Shown: positions 1-9,535 of the stretch, one piece after another
Position numbering within the stretch: position 1 is the stretch's first letter
How the letters are laid out: each line of letters starts with the position of its first letter
From: Sphingomonas nostoxanthinifaciens
GTDB taxonomy: Bacteria > Pseudomonadota > Alphaproteobacteria > Sphingomonadales > Sphingomonadaceae
Length of the DNA stretch: 64,000 bases
Assembly (NCBI RefSeq): GCF_019930585.1
Contig: NZ_CP082839.1
Span: 3,592,001 to 3,656,000 of the forward strand
Direction of reading: 5' to 3'
Translations under genes and position numbers: made by a program
Notes under the pieces: generated by a model
Told to the model about the DNA's origin: nothing
Database searches by the model: none
The model's input: the letters and a program-made list of their open reading frames with translations, nothing else

Positions 1-421
1 TGAGGAATCCCAACAGATCGGCGACCTTCTGTGGATAGGGACGCTGCTCGCGCTTCTCGTCGTTGAGCGCCAGCGTCGTGCGCTGGTCGCCGCCCGGCGC
101 ACGGCCGAAGCCGAGATCGATCCGCCCCGGGAACAGCGCCTCGAGCAGCTGGTAATTCTCGGCGATCTTGAGGCTGCTGTAATTGGGCAGCAGCACGCCA
201 CCCGAGCCGACACGGATGTGCGCGGTCGCCGAGGCGATGCGCGCCATCAATATCTCGGGGCAGTTGCTCGCCGTGGCGGCGATGCCGTGATGTTCAGAAA
301 CCCAGTAGCGCGCAAAGCCGCACGCTTCGGCGTGCTGCGCCAGCCGCACGGTCGATGCAAAGGCATCGGTGGCGGTCAGGCCCTCGTCCACCGGGGAATA
401 ATCCAGGATGCTCAGTCTCAC
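1..421 (-). CDS. LLM class flavin-dependent oxidoreductase, N-terminal part (runs off window)
   Basis: The first 140 residues of a luciferase-like monooxygenase family protein are present; the rest lies left of position 1. The chosen start is GTG at 421, giving VRLSILDYSPVDEG, the usual beta-1 strand of the family. The segments RYWVSEHHG and GSGGVLLPNYSSLKIAENY, followed by LFPGRIDLGFGRAPG, are the hallmark pieces of the non-F420 LLM subfamily, which uses FMNH2 and oxygen on an unidentified small substrate in the cytoplasm. The full family length is about 330 residues. It lies about 100 bp downstream of the SnoaL-like gene in the same direction and may be co-transcribed with it and the alkene reductase. 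Substrate unknown. Confidence 0.85.
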   Translation of the reverse strand, partial: MRLSILDYSPVDEGLTATDAFASTVRLAQHAEACGFARYWVSEHHGIAATASNCPEILMARIASATAHIRVGSGGVLLPNYSSLKIAENYQLLEALFPGRIDLGFGRAPGGDQRTTLALNDEKREQRPYPQKVADLLGFL

Positions 422-521
422 GGCTTCGGCCTTTCGGTGCGGGAGACGGGGCTTCGGGGTAAGGCTGCGCGGGCGAAATCAGGGTCTGCCAGCGCCCTGT
501 CCCTGCCCGCGGAAAGGGAGG

Positions 522-974
522 TCAGCTCTTCCAGACGACCTCGAGCTGGCTGCCGGAAATCCGCCAGGCGCCGTCGATCCGGCGATACTGATCGGCGTAG
601 ATTCCCAGCAGGAGCAGTGGATTCGGATCCGGCTTCGGCGCGGTCTCGAAGTCGATCAGGCAACAGCGCCCGGTCGCCTCGTCTCCCGCCAGGGTGACCT
701 CGTGGTTGGTGATCGCGTGCACGAACGGATAATGCTTCCGTCCATCGCGATCATAGAGGCGGTACGCTTCGGCAAGATCGGCCTTGATGGCGGGCAGCCC
801 GGCCATCTCGCCGCCCAAGACCGCGACGACCGCGTCGGGGGTGAACACCCGGTCGAACCCCTCGAAGTTGCCGCTGTCGAGGCAATGCGCGTATCGCATG
901 CGCAATCGCCGGATTTCCTCGATGTCGAGCAGCGCGGCAAGCCGGCTGTCGATCGGTGTGCCGCCATCACGCAT
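522..974 (-). CDS. SnoaL-like (NTF2-fold) nuclear transport factor 2 family protein
   Basis: A 150-residue protein of typical length for a SnoaL_4-type NTF2 fold: N-terminal helix (LAALLDIEEIRRLRMRYAHC), then FEGFDRVFTPDAVV, a central helix, the HAITNHEVTLAGDEATGRC strand pair and a C-terminal QYRRIDGAWRISGSQLEVVW strand. These cone-shaped domains act as small isomerases, dehydratases or ligand-binding proteins; the exact reaction cannot be read from sequence. The ATG at 974 overlaps the stop of the upstream alkene reductase by 8 bp, so the two are almost certainly translated from one message. It probably works on the same small-molecule pathway. Confidence 0.85.
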   Translation of the reverse strand: MRDGGTPIDSRLAALLDIEEIRRLRMRYAHCLDSGNFEGFDRVFTPDAVVAVLGGEMAGLPAIKADLAEAYRLYDRDGRKHYPFVHAITNHEVTLAGDEATGRCCLIDFETAPKPDPNPLLLLGIYADQYRRIDGAWRISGSQLEVVWKS

Positions 975-2085
975 CCTGCTTGGCCTCTGCTTCGGCCCAG
1001 GTCGGATAGTCGGTATAGCCCACCGCCCCGGACGCGCCGTACCAGGTCGAACGATCCGCGCTTTCGATCGGCCGATCGTGCCGCATCCGCTCGACGAGAT
1101 CGGGATTGGCGATGAACGGGCGACCGAAGGCGATCAGGTCGAGTTCGCCGGATTGCAGGGCCTGTTCGGCGCTTGTCGCGTCGAAGCCGCCGGCGGCGAT
1201 CAGCGTGCCGGTATAGGTCGTGCGGAACGCGGCGGCGAAATCCACCGGCATCTTTTCGGCGCCGATCGTCAGCTGGTCGCTGAGATGGACGTAAGCTAGG
1301 CCGCGCTTCTCGAACTCGGCTGCAAGCGTCACCCAGGTCTGTGCCTCGTCAGCATAAGGCGCCATGCTGTAGAGCCGGCCGAACGGCGAGATGCGCACAC
1401 CGAGCCGGTTGCTGCCGACTTCGGCCGCGATCGCATCGAGCGTCTCGAGCATGAAGCGAAGCCGGTTTTCGATCGAGCCGCCATAGCGGTCGGTGCGCTG
1501 GTTGAGGGCACCGTTCACGAACTGCTCGAACAGATAGCCGTTGGCACCGTGCAGTTCGACGCCGTCGAAGCCGGCATCGATCGCGCGCCGCGCGGCGCGG
1601 ACGAAATCCTGGGTGATGCGTGCGACCTCCCCGGTTTCCAGCGCACGCGGCGGGCTGGCGTGGACGCGGGCCGGCTGGCCATTCTCATCGCGGGCGAACG
1701 CCCAGACATCGGCCCCTGCCGTCGCGGCGGACGACACCGGCGCCTTGCCGCCCTCCTGCAGGGAGACGTGCGAGACGCGTCCGACATGCCAGAGCTGCGC
1801 GAAGATGCGGCCTCCCTTGGCATGGACGGCATCGGTCACGCGGCGCCAACCCTCGGCCTGTGCCTGGGTGTAGAGGCCGGGGTTGAACAGGTAGCCGCAG
1901 CCCTCGGTCGAGACGGGCGCACCTTCGCTGATGATCAGGCCGGCGCTCGCGCGCTGGCTGTAGTAGAGCACGGTCATATCGTCGGGAACGGTGTCGGCAG
2001 CGCGGGCGCGGGTCATCGGCGCCATAACGATGCGGTTGCCAAGGGTGAGGCCCGCGAGATCGAAGGGCTCGAAGAGTTTGGTCAT
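967..2085 (-). CDS. Old Yellow Enzyme family alkene reductase (NemA-like)
   Basis: A 372-residue FMN-dependent TIM-barrel ene-reductase that uses NAD(P)H to reduce activated C=C bonds or nitro compounds. Family features are visible: start MTKLFEPFDLAGLTLGNRI, MAPMTRARA near residue 25, FAQLWHVGRVSH (residues about 95-106), FDGVELHGANGYLFEQF with the catalytic His/Asn-type pair, then TDRYGGSIENRLRF and GVRISPFG. The second in-frame ATG at 2085 was chosen because the protein then begins at the conserved strand; an ATG at 2100 would add five residues. It overlaps the SnoaL-like gene downstream and is divergent from a LysR regulator, the usual arrangement for an inducible ene-reductase. Confidence 0.93.
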   Translation of the reverse strand: MTKLFEPFDLAGLTLGNRIVMAPMTRARAADTVPDDMTVLYYSQRASAGLIISEGAPVSTEGCGYLFNPGLYTQAQAEGWRRVTDAVHAKGGRIFAQLWHVGRVSHVSLQEGGKAPVSSAATAGADVWAFARDENGQPARVHASPPRALETGEVARITQDFVRAARRAIDAGFDGVELHGANGYLFEQFVNGALNQRTDRYGGSIENRLRFMLETLDAIAAEVGSNRLGVRISPFGRLYSMAPYADEAQTWVTLAAEFEKRGLAYVHLSDQLTIGAEKMPVDFAAAFRTTYTGTLIAAGGFDATSAEQALQSGELDLIAFGRPFIANPDLVERMRHDRPIESADRSTWYGASGAVGYTDYPTWAEAEAKQDA

Positions 2086-2203
2086 CAAAACTGTCCTCAC
2101 AGGGGGCGCGGATCGAAATGCTGTGCCGCATACGCGCAGATCGTGATGTAGCCGTGCCTTTCAGAAAGATAATCGCCTTGAGCGGACGACCACTTCGTCC
2201 CAT

Positions 2204-2220
2204 GGTTCCGGAATGGAACC
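2204..2220. promoter_or_regulatory. Palindrome over the lysR start codon (possible LysR box)
   Basis: GGTTCC and GGAACC are perfect 6-bp arms with a 5-bp centre. The site fits the T-N11-A pattern of LysR-type operators and covers the ATG at 2213. It lies between the divergent lysR and alkene reductase genes, so autoregulation is possible. No footprint or second site was seen. Confidence 0.35.
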
Positions 2221-3133
2221 ACAGGACCGATTTGCCGGGCTGACCGAGTTCGTCGCGACCGCGCAGTCGGGAAGCTTCACCGCCGCCGCCGCGTCGCTGG
2301 GGGTGACGGGCTCCGCCGTCGGCAAGAGCGTGTCACGGCTGGAGGCGCGCATCGGCGCCAAATTGCTGCATCGTACCACGCGGCGACTGACCCTGACGCC
2401 GGAGGGACAGGAGTTTCTCGATACCTGCCACCGGATCATGGACGATCTGGCCGGGGCGCAAATCGCCATCACATCCGGGCGCGACACGCCGGTGGGGACG
2501 CTGCACCTCAATCTTCCGGCCGCGTTCGGACGGCGTCACATCATGCCGGTGCTGCTGGGGCTGACGGCGCAGCACCGGCATCTCGATCTGTCGGTGATGT
2601 TCACGGAACGCACCGCCAACGTGATCGACGAGGGCGTCGATCTTGCCGTGCGGATCGGCGCGCTCGGCAACGATTCCGATCTCACCGCCAAACGCCTCGG
2701 CACGCAGCGCCTGCTGATCTGCGCAGCACCCGGCTATATTGCAGCTCACGGTGCGCCGACCAGCGCAGACGAGCTTCTCGAGCGCGATTGCATCATCGGC
2801 TGGCGCCGCATTCCCCGGCCGACCTGGCTGTTGAAGGACGCCTCGGGGGCATTCGTGCCGCAAGAGGTGAAGGTGCGACACGAGTTCAGCGACGGCGAAG
2901 CGCTGGTTCAGGCGGCGGTTGCCGGACAAGGTCTTTGCCAATTGCCGACCTGGCTGATCGGCGATCACCTGGCCACCGGTGCATTGGTTCCGGTGCTCGA
3001 CCAATTCGCCGGTGCAGAAATGCCGATCCACGCCGTATGGCCGACGTCGCGCTATCTCCAGCCCCGATTGCGGATCGTGATCGACGCTCTGGCGGAGGCA
3101 GCGCAGCAGGCCGGATCGGGGTTCACACCGTGA
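2213..3133 (+). CDS. LysR family transcriptional regulator
   Basis: A 306-residue LysR-type regulator. The winged helix-turn-helix occupies residues about 5-64 (FVATAQSGSFTAAAASLG, then SVSRLEARIGAKLLHRTTRR). The rest is the type 2 periplasmic-binding-like effector domain starting near residue 90 (PVGTLHLNLPAAFGRRH) and including LAVRIGALGNDSDL. The sequence resembles the subgroup that sits divergently from ene-reductases, SDRs and other small-molecule oxidoreductases. Its start lies 127 bp from that of the alkene reductase, which it probably controls together with the SnoaL-like gene. The effector is unknown. The ATG at 2213 is the only good start; it sits inside a palindrome. Confidence 0.92.
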   Translation: MEPQDRFAGLTEFVATAQSGSFTAAAASLGVTGSAVGKSVSRLEARIGAKLLHRTTRRLTLTPEGQEFLDTCHRIMDDLAGAQIAITSGRDTPVGTLHLNLPAAFGRRHIMPVLLGLTAQHRHLDLSVMFTERTANVIDEGVDLAVRIGALGNDSDLTAKRLGTQRLLICAAPGYIAAHGAPTSADELLERDCIIGWRRIPRPTWLLKDASGAFVPQEVKVRHEFSDGEALVQAAVAGQGLCQLPTWLIGDHLATGALVPVLDQFAGAEMPIHAVWPTSRYLQPRLRIVIDALAEAAQQAGSGFTP

Positions 3134-3161
3134 CGCCCGATCGGCCGGCGGCTCTACGAAA

Positions 3162-3500
3162 TCAGATCGACGTCTGCCCGCCATCGATGACGAGTTCGAT
3201 GCCGGTGAAGTAGGACGCATCGTCGCTGGTGAGGAACATCACGGCCTTACCGACCTCTTCCGGCCGTGCGCTGCGACCGATCGGAATCCGTGCCAGGATC
3301 TCCGGACTGTTGACGATATCCTTCGTCATCGGCGTTTCGATCAAGCCGGGATGGACCGAATTCACGCGGATGCCCCGGGTGGCGTAATCGACCGCCGCCG
3401 TCTTCGTCAGCAGGCGGATCGCGGCCTTCGAGGCCGAATAGCCGGGATGCGTGTTGGGGAAGGCGACAAGGCCGCACACCGACGAGATGTTGACCACTCG
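3162..3500 (-). pseudogene. Short-chain dehydrogenase/reductase, 5'-truncated remnant
   Basis: Only the C-terminal half of an SDR oxidoreductase is present, about 111 residues of a usual 245-255. It begins at the serine strand (VVNISSVCGL) and keeps the catalytic motif GYSASKAA (Tyr and Lys), the RVNSVHPGLIETPM segment and the standard C-terminus with SYFTGIELVIDGGQ. The N-terminal Rossmann glycine motif (TGxxxGxG) is missing. Upstream in frame lies unrelated sequence, then a TAG at about 3566-3568, right against the 3' end of the autotransporter gene. A GTG at 3497 could start an ORF, but the product could not bind NAD(P). It is convergent with lysR (29-bp gap). Confidence 0.8.
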
Positions 3501-3566
3501 TTGCCCGATGGCTTTATCGCCAAGCCTGAGTGAAATCGGGCAACGACGCGGAAGCGGGCAGATTGT

Positions 3567-6500
3567 CTAAAATCGATACGCGATCGACCCCCGCGCACCG
3601 AACTGGCCATAACCGCCGCCGGCCTCTCCGAAAAGATCGGCGCCAATGCGCAGCGCGTTGCTCAGCTTCCACTCAGCGCCGCCCTCGACGCGGAGCGCGT
3701 TCCGGCCGAGCCCCGTGCCGACGATGCCGAACGATGGGGTCGTCCCGACGAGCGCGGCATGCTCGATGCCGGCAACATTGCCCCAGTTGCGCTGATAGGA
3801 CATGGATAGGCGGGGCAGCAGGCTCGTACCGCCGAGCGCGATGTCGCCGGACAGCTGCACGCCAGCAGTCGCGGTCTCCACGCTCCGGTTCGATCGGGCG
3901 ACCGCGAGCGCCACCGCCGTGCCGCTCTCGGTGAAGCCGTCGCGATGGACCCGCAGGTACGAGGCCCCGACGAACGGCGCGATCGACGCGCCGCCGAACG
4001 TCACGGCATAGGAGACCTTGCCGTCGAGTTGCACGACGTTCGCCTTGTAATGCGCGCTCTCCGCGCCGCCGAGGCTGCCGAGATCGACCGAGCGGCGCGA
4101 CCGCACATCGTGCCAGCTGTAGCTTGCACCGCCATAGAGCTGCAGCGCATCGCGGCCCCAGCCGACATAGCCGATCGCCAGCTTCGAGCGGATGTCGGCA
4201 TGGCTGGCCCGCCCGACCAGCCCGAGATCGCCGTCGACATAGCCGCCCGCGACGCCGGCGCGCAGCCCGTCGCGCCCGATGTCGATCCCGGCGATGCCGC
4301 CTTGCTGATCGTTGAGCGATTGCGCGACGCCGTCCCCGGCCCGGCCTTCGATCCGGTCGTAGAGCGCCTGCCCCCACACGCCGATCCCGTCGCCGCCGTC
4401 CGCCGCATGCTGCAGGGCGACGTGCATCGCCTGCTGGCTTTGCAGCAGCAGCGTCGTCGGCAGGCTGGCATGGATCTCGCCGGACAGCGCCGAGAATGCA
4501 GCCCGCGCGCCCGGCGCCGACAGGCCCAGCACGACGTCGTAGATCGGGTTGCCGAGCCCCAGCGGCTGAATGACGCCGGCGACGCTCGCCTGATTGCGAT
4601 CGGTCGCGATCGACGCGAAGCTCACGTCGTTGCGGGCGAGCAGCAACGTGACGCCGTTGGCGCCGTAGACGAGATCGGGCGTCAGGAAGGCGAGATTGCT
4701 CGACACGCCGTCGAACGTGCCCGTCACGCCGCCGGCCGCCGTCAGGATCCGATAGGATGTCAGGTTCGCATAGGTGCCCGACGCGTCGGCGCGCACCGCG
4801 ACCTTGCCGGCGAGCGCGGCGCTGCCGCTCGCGTTGATCCGGTCGGCCTGCCCCGCGGCATTGGCCTCGACCAGATAGGTCGAGCCCGGCGCGAAGGTGA
4901 GATTGCCGGCCACCGTCTGCGTGCCGATCGAATTGCCGGGCGCATAGGTGCCCCCCGCCGCGATGGTGACGGCACCGACCGTGCCGGTGCCGCCAAGCGT
5001 GCCGCCACTGGTGACGGTCACCGGCGAGGCCAGGCTGCCATTGACCGACAAGATGCCCCCCGCGACGGTCGTGCCGCCGGAATAGCTTTCATTGCCGGTC
5101 AGGACGAGACGGCCTGCCCCGCTCTTGGTAAAACTGCCGCTGCCGGTGATCGTGCCGGCGAAGGCCGTGTCGCTCGCCTGGTTCACCGTCAGCGCGCCGT
5201 TGGCGATCGTGATGCTCGCCGCGGCATTGGTTCCCGAGAGCGCAGCGACGGTCTGGGTCAGGCCGGACAGATCGAGCCGGCCGGACCCGGCGAGGATGAG
5301 CTGGCTGCTCGCCGCCGCCGGCGCCGACAGCTTGATCGCGCCGCCCTCGATGTCGGTGGTGCCGGTGAAGGTATAGGCGCCCGCGAAGGTGACGGTGCCG
5401 GCACCGAGCTTGGTGATCAGGCCCGATCCGCCGACGGCGCCGACCAGCGCATAGTCGTCCGAGCGGTTGAGAAGGAGCGTGCCGTTGTCGGTGAGATTGC
5501 CGGCAAAGGTTCCTGCCGTGCCGCCGGTGCCGATCTGCAGCGTGCCGCCGCTTCGCGTCGTGAAATTGCCCCCCTGCGTCCCGGTCAGCATCACCGTGGT
5601 GCCGCCGTCGATCGTCGTGCCGCCACTCTGGCCAAGGCTGTTCGCGCCGTCGAGCAGGACTGTTCCCGCGCCCGTCAGCAGCACGTCGCCGGTGCCCGAG
5701 ATCCGCGTCGTGCCGAAGGTCGAACCAGCGGAGGTCGCGCTGCTGCGCACGACCAACGTGCCGTTGTCGACGATCGACGGCGCGGTCGCACCGGCGAGCC
5801 CGGTCGCCCCGTCGGCATCCTCCAGCGTCGCACCGCTGGCGATCGTCACATTGTTCGCGAAGCTGCTGCCGCCGGTGGCGGGCGCGGTCCAATAGCCGCT
5901 CGCGACCGTCAGCGCGTTGAACTTGCTGAAGCTCGCGATCGTCTGGCTCGGCGTCGCCGTCGCGATCGTGCCGGCGAGCGTGGCGGTATTGTTACCCCCG
6001 CCGCCGTCGATCACGCCGCTGACGATCGATCCGGTACGAAGCGTGACATTGTCGTCGCCATAACTCAATTGAACGGCGGTGCCAGCGCCGCCGGAGATCG
6101 TGCCGCTATTGTCCAGACTGGCCGCGAAATAGCTCGTGACCGCCGCCGCTGATGTGCTGACGAGCGTGCCGCTGTTGGTCAGGCTCAGCGACGTGGCATT
6201 GTTATTGTAGGAATAACCGAGCTGCACCGCCGTGCCGGCGACGTTGATCGTCCCCTGGTTGAGCACCTGCGCGACGTTGGCCATGCCCTGCGCCGTCGCG
6301 CCGCCCGCGGATTGGGTGATCGCGCCGGTATTGACCACCGCCGCAGCCCCGGAAATGCCGATCGCCCCGTCGAGCTGGATCGCGCCGCTGTTGGTGACGA
6401 GCATCCCGCCGGCGACGGCCGCCAGGCTGGGGCTGCTGGATTGCCGATCGACGACCGTGATCGTGCCGCTGTTGTTGAAGCTGTCGCCCGTCCCGAGCGA

Positions 6501-8870
6501 GACGGCGCCTGCCGCATAGCTGCTCGCCGCCCGCACCAGACTGATGGCACCCGCGCTGTTGATGGTGAGTTGCGAGGTCTGGTTGTACGCTCCGGGATAG
6601 CCGATCGGCGTCGTGGCCTGGATCGCCGGCGTCGACGTGGTCGATATTGCCGCGTTCAGATTGACCGTGCCCGACCCGGCCAGTTGCAGCGTCTGCGTCC
6701 GCGTCGCCGCCGCGGTCAGCGACAAAGTGGCCCCGCTGTTCACTTCGTAGCTCACGTCCTGGAACGAGCCGACCGGCCCCAGCACCGCCGCCGCGTCCGC
6801 CGAGACGCGATAGCGCAGCGCGGAGCCGGCGCCCGCCGTCACCGTGCCGGTGATCCCCGCAAAGCTTCCCGGCCCGCTATTGTTGATATCGGTCACGAGC
6901 AGCGAACCGGCGCCCAGCGTCAGGTTGCCATTCAGGATGCCGCCCGGCAGCGCGATATATCGCTGGTTGGCGCCGCTGAACACGCCGGTCAGCGTCACCG
7001 ATCCGTTGATCGTGCCTGCGTTGACCACCGTCGAGTTGAAGACCGATGCGGTGACGGCGTTGCCACTGCCGTTTCCGACGACCCCGCCGGCGGCGTTGAT
7101 GAGCGAACCATAGGCATCGAGCGCGACCGCCGTGCCCGTCGGCGCGGTCGCGATGATCGTGCCGGTATTGGTCAGGTCGATGCTGGTCGCGACGCCGACC
7201 GTCGCGCCCTCGATCCGGCCGCTGTTCGTGGCCGGATTGCCGCTGTTGCCGCTCACCGCCACCGCGATGCCGCCCGTTGATCGCACGAGCCCCCGGTTGA
7301 CGAAATAATTGTCGAACGCGGAGACAGCCGTGCCCGTCGCGACGATCGTGCCGGTATTGGTGGTCGTCCCGTTGATGGATGTCTGAATGCCGTTGCCGAC
7401 GACGTCGATAAGCCCGCTGTTTGAAACGGTCGCGACGCCATCCAGCGCGAGCGCGGCGATTCCGTAAGCTCCCCCGCTCGCCCGGATCGATCCGTTGTTG
7501 GTGAAGGCGGCAGCCCCGGAATAGATCTGGCTGGTGAATGCCTGTCCGGTGAACGTCAGCGCGGTATTGTTGACGATCGAACCGGCACCCGCGAACGTGT
7601 CGGCGACCAGCGCGATGGTGCCCGGGGCCACGAAGCCGTTGGCCAGCGTCACCGTCGTCCCGGCGCCGGCTTGAAGCTGGAGGTTCTGGAAGCCGCTCGG
7701 CAATTGCAGCGCGGTGGCGATCACCGTGTCCTGTGTCGTCTTGATGCGGACGCTGTTGGTGCCGCCCCCTCCGTCGATGGTGCCGCCGATCCCGGTCACC
7801 AACGCGGGCGTGCCGGTGTAACGTGCGACGAGGACATCGTTGCCCGCGCCGAACATCACGTTGCCGCTGATCGTGCCGGCCGTGGAGTCGACGACCGACG
7901 AGGTGCCGCTCGCACCGGACGCCACGATGACGTCACCGACGATCGAGCCGGCATTGGTGAGTGTGAGTTGGCTCGTCACGGACAGGGCTGTGCCGCTGGC
8001 TGCCAGGATCCGGCCGCCCGCCTGATTGGTGATCGACAGCGTGTCGCCGCTGATCGCGGTGCCGCTGCCGCTATTGCTGATCGTGCCGCCGTTCGTGATC
8101 AGCATGTTCTGCGAGATGGGGATGCGCACCGTGGCCGTCGACGCACCGGACGTGATCGTACCGGTGTTGGTCCACGTGCCGTAGCTTGCATAGGAGTTGT
8201 AGGTCGTGCCGACATCGACCGCGCTGTTGGCTCCGCCATCGATGACGCCGGCATTGTTGATTACACCGACCGGCCCCACGATCGCACCGATCGTGCCACC
8301 GGCGCGATTGGTAATGGACGCGAACGCGCCGAACCGCGGATTGTCCACGCGAAGCGCGACGCCGCTCGTGCCCGTGAGCGACCCGCTATTGACGATCGTG
8401 GCAACCGCTTCGCCGCTGCTGTTGCCGCTGCTCTGCATCAGCACCACGGCATTGGTGCCGCCGACGCTGGCGCCCGCCGCGACCGTCAGCGCGAGATTGG
8501 CCGTGCCGAACGACGATCCGCCCGGGACGCCATTGTACAGGGCGATTCCGCTCGTGCCGTTGCCGGCGACCTGCCCGGAGACGATGACCGACTCATAGTT
8601 GGTGTAGGCGACCGGCGCGTTGATCGTCAGCGCGGACGTCGTTGATGCGCCGACCAAGGCCCCCGCGGCGACGTTGACGGTGCTGTTGATCGTCGTGACC
8701 GCCAGCCCGTTTGTCGTCACGCCCGAGCAGGTGGTCACGCCGCCGGCAACTGTGGGATTGGGCGCACACTGCGCGAAGGCTGGCGCGGCCAGAACGATCG
8801 AAAGCGGAAAGATGCTGGCTCCGGCGAGCGCGCGGATGCGCTGCCGCTTACAAAGCCCGTTAATCGTCAT
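3567..8870 (-). CDS. Type Va autotransporter with large beta-helical passenger
   Basis: A 1767-residue classical autotransporter. The start at 8870 is preceded by a GGGGG ribosome-binding stretch and gives MTINGLCKRQRIRALAG followed by a hydrophobic signal peptide cleaved after AAPAFA. Residues about 30-1400 are a low-complexity, Asn/Gly/Thr-rich passenger with many 'NSGTI..' and 'TNTGTI' turns typical of a right-handed beta-helix. Passenger-associated repeats such as GSFTKSGAGRLVLTGNESYS lie near its end. The beta-barrel transporter domain covers about residues 1490-1767, starts near GVWGQALYDRIEG and ends in YRF, the aromatic C-terminus recognised by the BAM complex. The passenger ligand is unknown; adhesion is the usual role. 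An in-frame extension to 9092 lacks signal-peptide logic and was rejected. Confidence 0.9.
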   Translation of the reverse strand: MTINGLCKRQRIRALAGASIFPLSIVLAAPAFAQCAPNPTVAGGVTTCSGVTTNGLAVTTINSTVNVAAGALVGASTTSALTINAPVAYTNYESVIVSGQVAGNGTSGIALYNGVPGGSSFGTANLALTVAAGASVGGTNAVVLMQSSGNSSGEAVATIVNSGSLTGTSGVALRVDNPRFGAFASITNRAGGTIGAIVGPVGVINNAGVIDGGANSAVDVGTTYNSYASYGTWTNTGTITSGASTATVRIPISQNMLITNGGTISNSGSGTAISGDTLSITNQAGGRILAASGTALSVTSQLTLTNAGSIVGDVIVASGASGTSSVVDSTAGTISGNVMFGAGNDVLVARYTGTPALVTGIGGTIDGGGGTNSVRIKTTQDTVIATALQLPSGFQNLQLQAGAGTTVTLANGFVAPGTIALVADTFAGAGSIVNNTALTFTGQAFTSQIYSGAAAFTNNGSIRASGGAYGIAALALDGVATVSNSGLIDVVGNGIQTSINGTTTNTGTIVATGTAVSAFDNYFVNRGLVRSTGGIAVAVSGNSGNPATNSGRIEGATVGVATSIDLTNTGTIIATAPTGTAVALDAYGSLINAAGGVVGNGSGNAVTASVFNSTVVNAGTINGSVTLTGVFSGANQRYIALPGGILNGNLTLGAGSLLVTDINNSGPGSFAGITGTVTAGAGSALRYRVSADAAAVLGPVGSFQDVSYEVNSGATLSLTAAATRTQTLQLAGSGTVNLNAAISTTSTPAIQATTPIGYPGAYNQTSQLTINSAGAISLVRAASSYAAGAVSLGTGDSFNNSGTITVVDRQSSSPSLAAVAGGMLVTNSGAIQLDGAIGISGAAAVVNTGAITQSAGGATAQGMANVAQVLNQGTINVAGTAVQLGYSYNNNATSLSLTNSGTLVSTSAAAVTSYFAASLDNSGTISGGAGTAVQLSYGDDNVTLRTGSIVSGVIDGGGGNNTATLAGTIATATPSQTIASFSKFNALTVASGYWTAPATGGSSFANNVTIASGATLEDADGATGLAGATAPSIVDNGTLVVRSSATSAGSTFGTTRISGTGDVLLTGAGTVLLDGANSLGQSGGTTIDGGTTVMLTGTQGGNFTTRSGGTLQIGTGGTAGTFAGNLTDNGTLLLNRSDDYALVGAVGGSGLITKLGAGTVTFAGAYTFTGTTDIEGGAIKLSAPAAASSQLILAGSGRLDLSGLTQTVAALSGTNAAASITIANGALTVNQASDTAFAGTITGSGSFTKSGAGRLVLTGNESYSGGTTVAGGILSVNGSLASPVTVTSGGTLGGTGTVGAVTIAAGGTYAPGNSIGTQTVAGNLTFAPGSTYLVEANAAGQADRINASGSAALAGKVAVRADASGTYANLTSYRILTAAGGVTGTFDGVSSNLAFLTPDLVYGANGVTLLLARNDVSFASIATDRNQASVAGVIQPLGLGNPIYDVVLGLSAPGARAAFSALSGEIHASLPTTLLLQSQQAMHVALQHAADGGDGIGVWGQALYDRIEGRAGDGVAQSLNDQQGGIAGIDIGRDGLRAGVAGGYVDGDLGLVGRASHADIRSKLAIGYVGWGRDALQLYGGASYSWHDVRSRRSVDLGSLGGAESAHYKANVVQLDGKVSYAVTFGGASIAPFVGASYLRVHRDGFTESGTAVALAVARSNRSVETATAGVQLSGDIALGGTSLLPRLSMSYQRNWGNVAGIEHAALVGTTPSFGIVGTGLGRNALRVEGGAEWKLSNALRIGADLFGEAGGGYGQFGARGSIAYRF

Positions 8871-9535
8871 TGTGCCCCCACACGCGCTGAATAGCCGATG
8901 AACGGATATACGGGGTGTCTCTTCGTTGTCTACGCTCCGTCTGGCTGCCTTGCAGATGATCAGCAAAGGCGAGATCTGGCATGGGAGGCTGCTGCTGCCG
9001 ACATCGAGCGACGACTTCGGTCGGATACTATTTGTCAAATGCGCAGCATTGGTCGCGCCACGGATGGCTAAGGCGCCATCTAGTCGCTTCATGTCGACAC
9101 TCCGTCAGGAAGCCGCCATGAAAGTATAGTCGAGGCTTGATGAAGCGATTTACCGCCTTCGATCCGGCGTCGAATTGCTTCGGCGCCACCTCCGAAGGTT
9201 CCCAGTCTTAACTATGTGCTAGGAAAAGCCGTCTCCGGCGAGGTGCCCGTGCTCGATCGAGAGCAACAGACGCTTGCTCGCTTATCGCGGAACGTCTTGG
9301 ATCGGTCACTGCCAGTCGGCGCCCGACCAGCTGTAAGGCGGCCTGCCCTTTACGATTCTGATGCCAAGCTCATTTTCCGGGCCCGGCAAGCCGGCGATAA
9401 TGCGGAACAGATTTGCCCACGCCGACGGTTTTCCGCACCTCGGCGCGGGCGACAAGGAAAAGCCTCGGCCAATCGAAGGCTGCTTGCATGCCGCAACGCG
9501 CCTGCAATTGCGGCCCGGCCGGGCAGACGTCGGCC
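8871..9535. other. Intergenic region without a supported gene
   Basis: About 665 bp between the autotransporter start and the small conserved gene. It presumably holds the autotransporter promoter close to 8871-8950. A minus-strand reading frame ends at 9306 with a protein-like tail (ENELGIRIVKGRPPYSWSG), but its upstream part overlaps the real gene at 9536-9844 in another frame. It may be a gene remnant; nothing can be assigned. Confidence 0.5.

Noticed and set aside
3945..6152. 735-aa plus-strand ORF antisense to the autotransporter
   Set aside because: Arg/Asp/Gly-rich shadow frame over a repetitive passenger gene; no domain, no ribosome-binding site.
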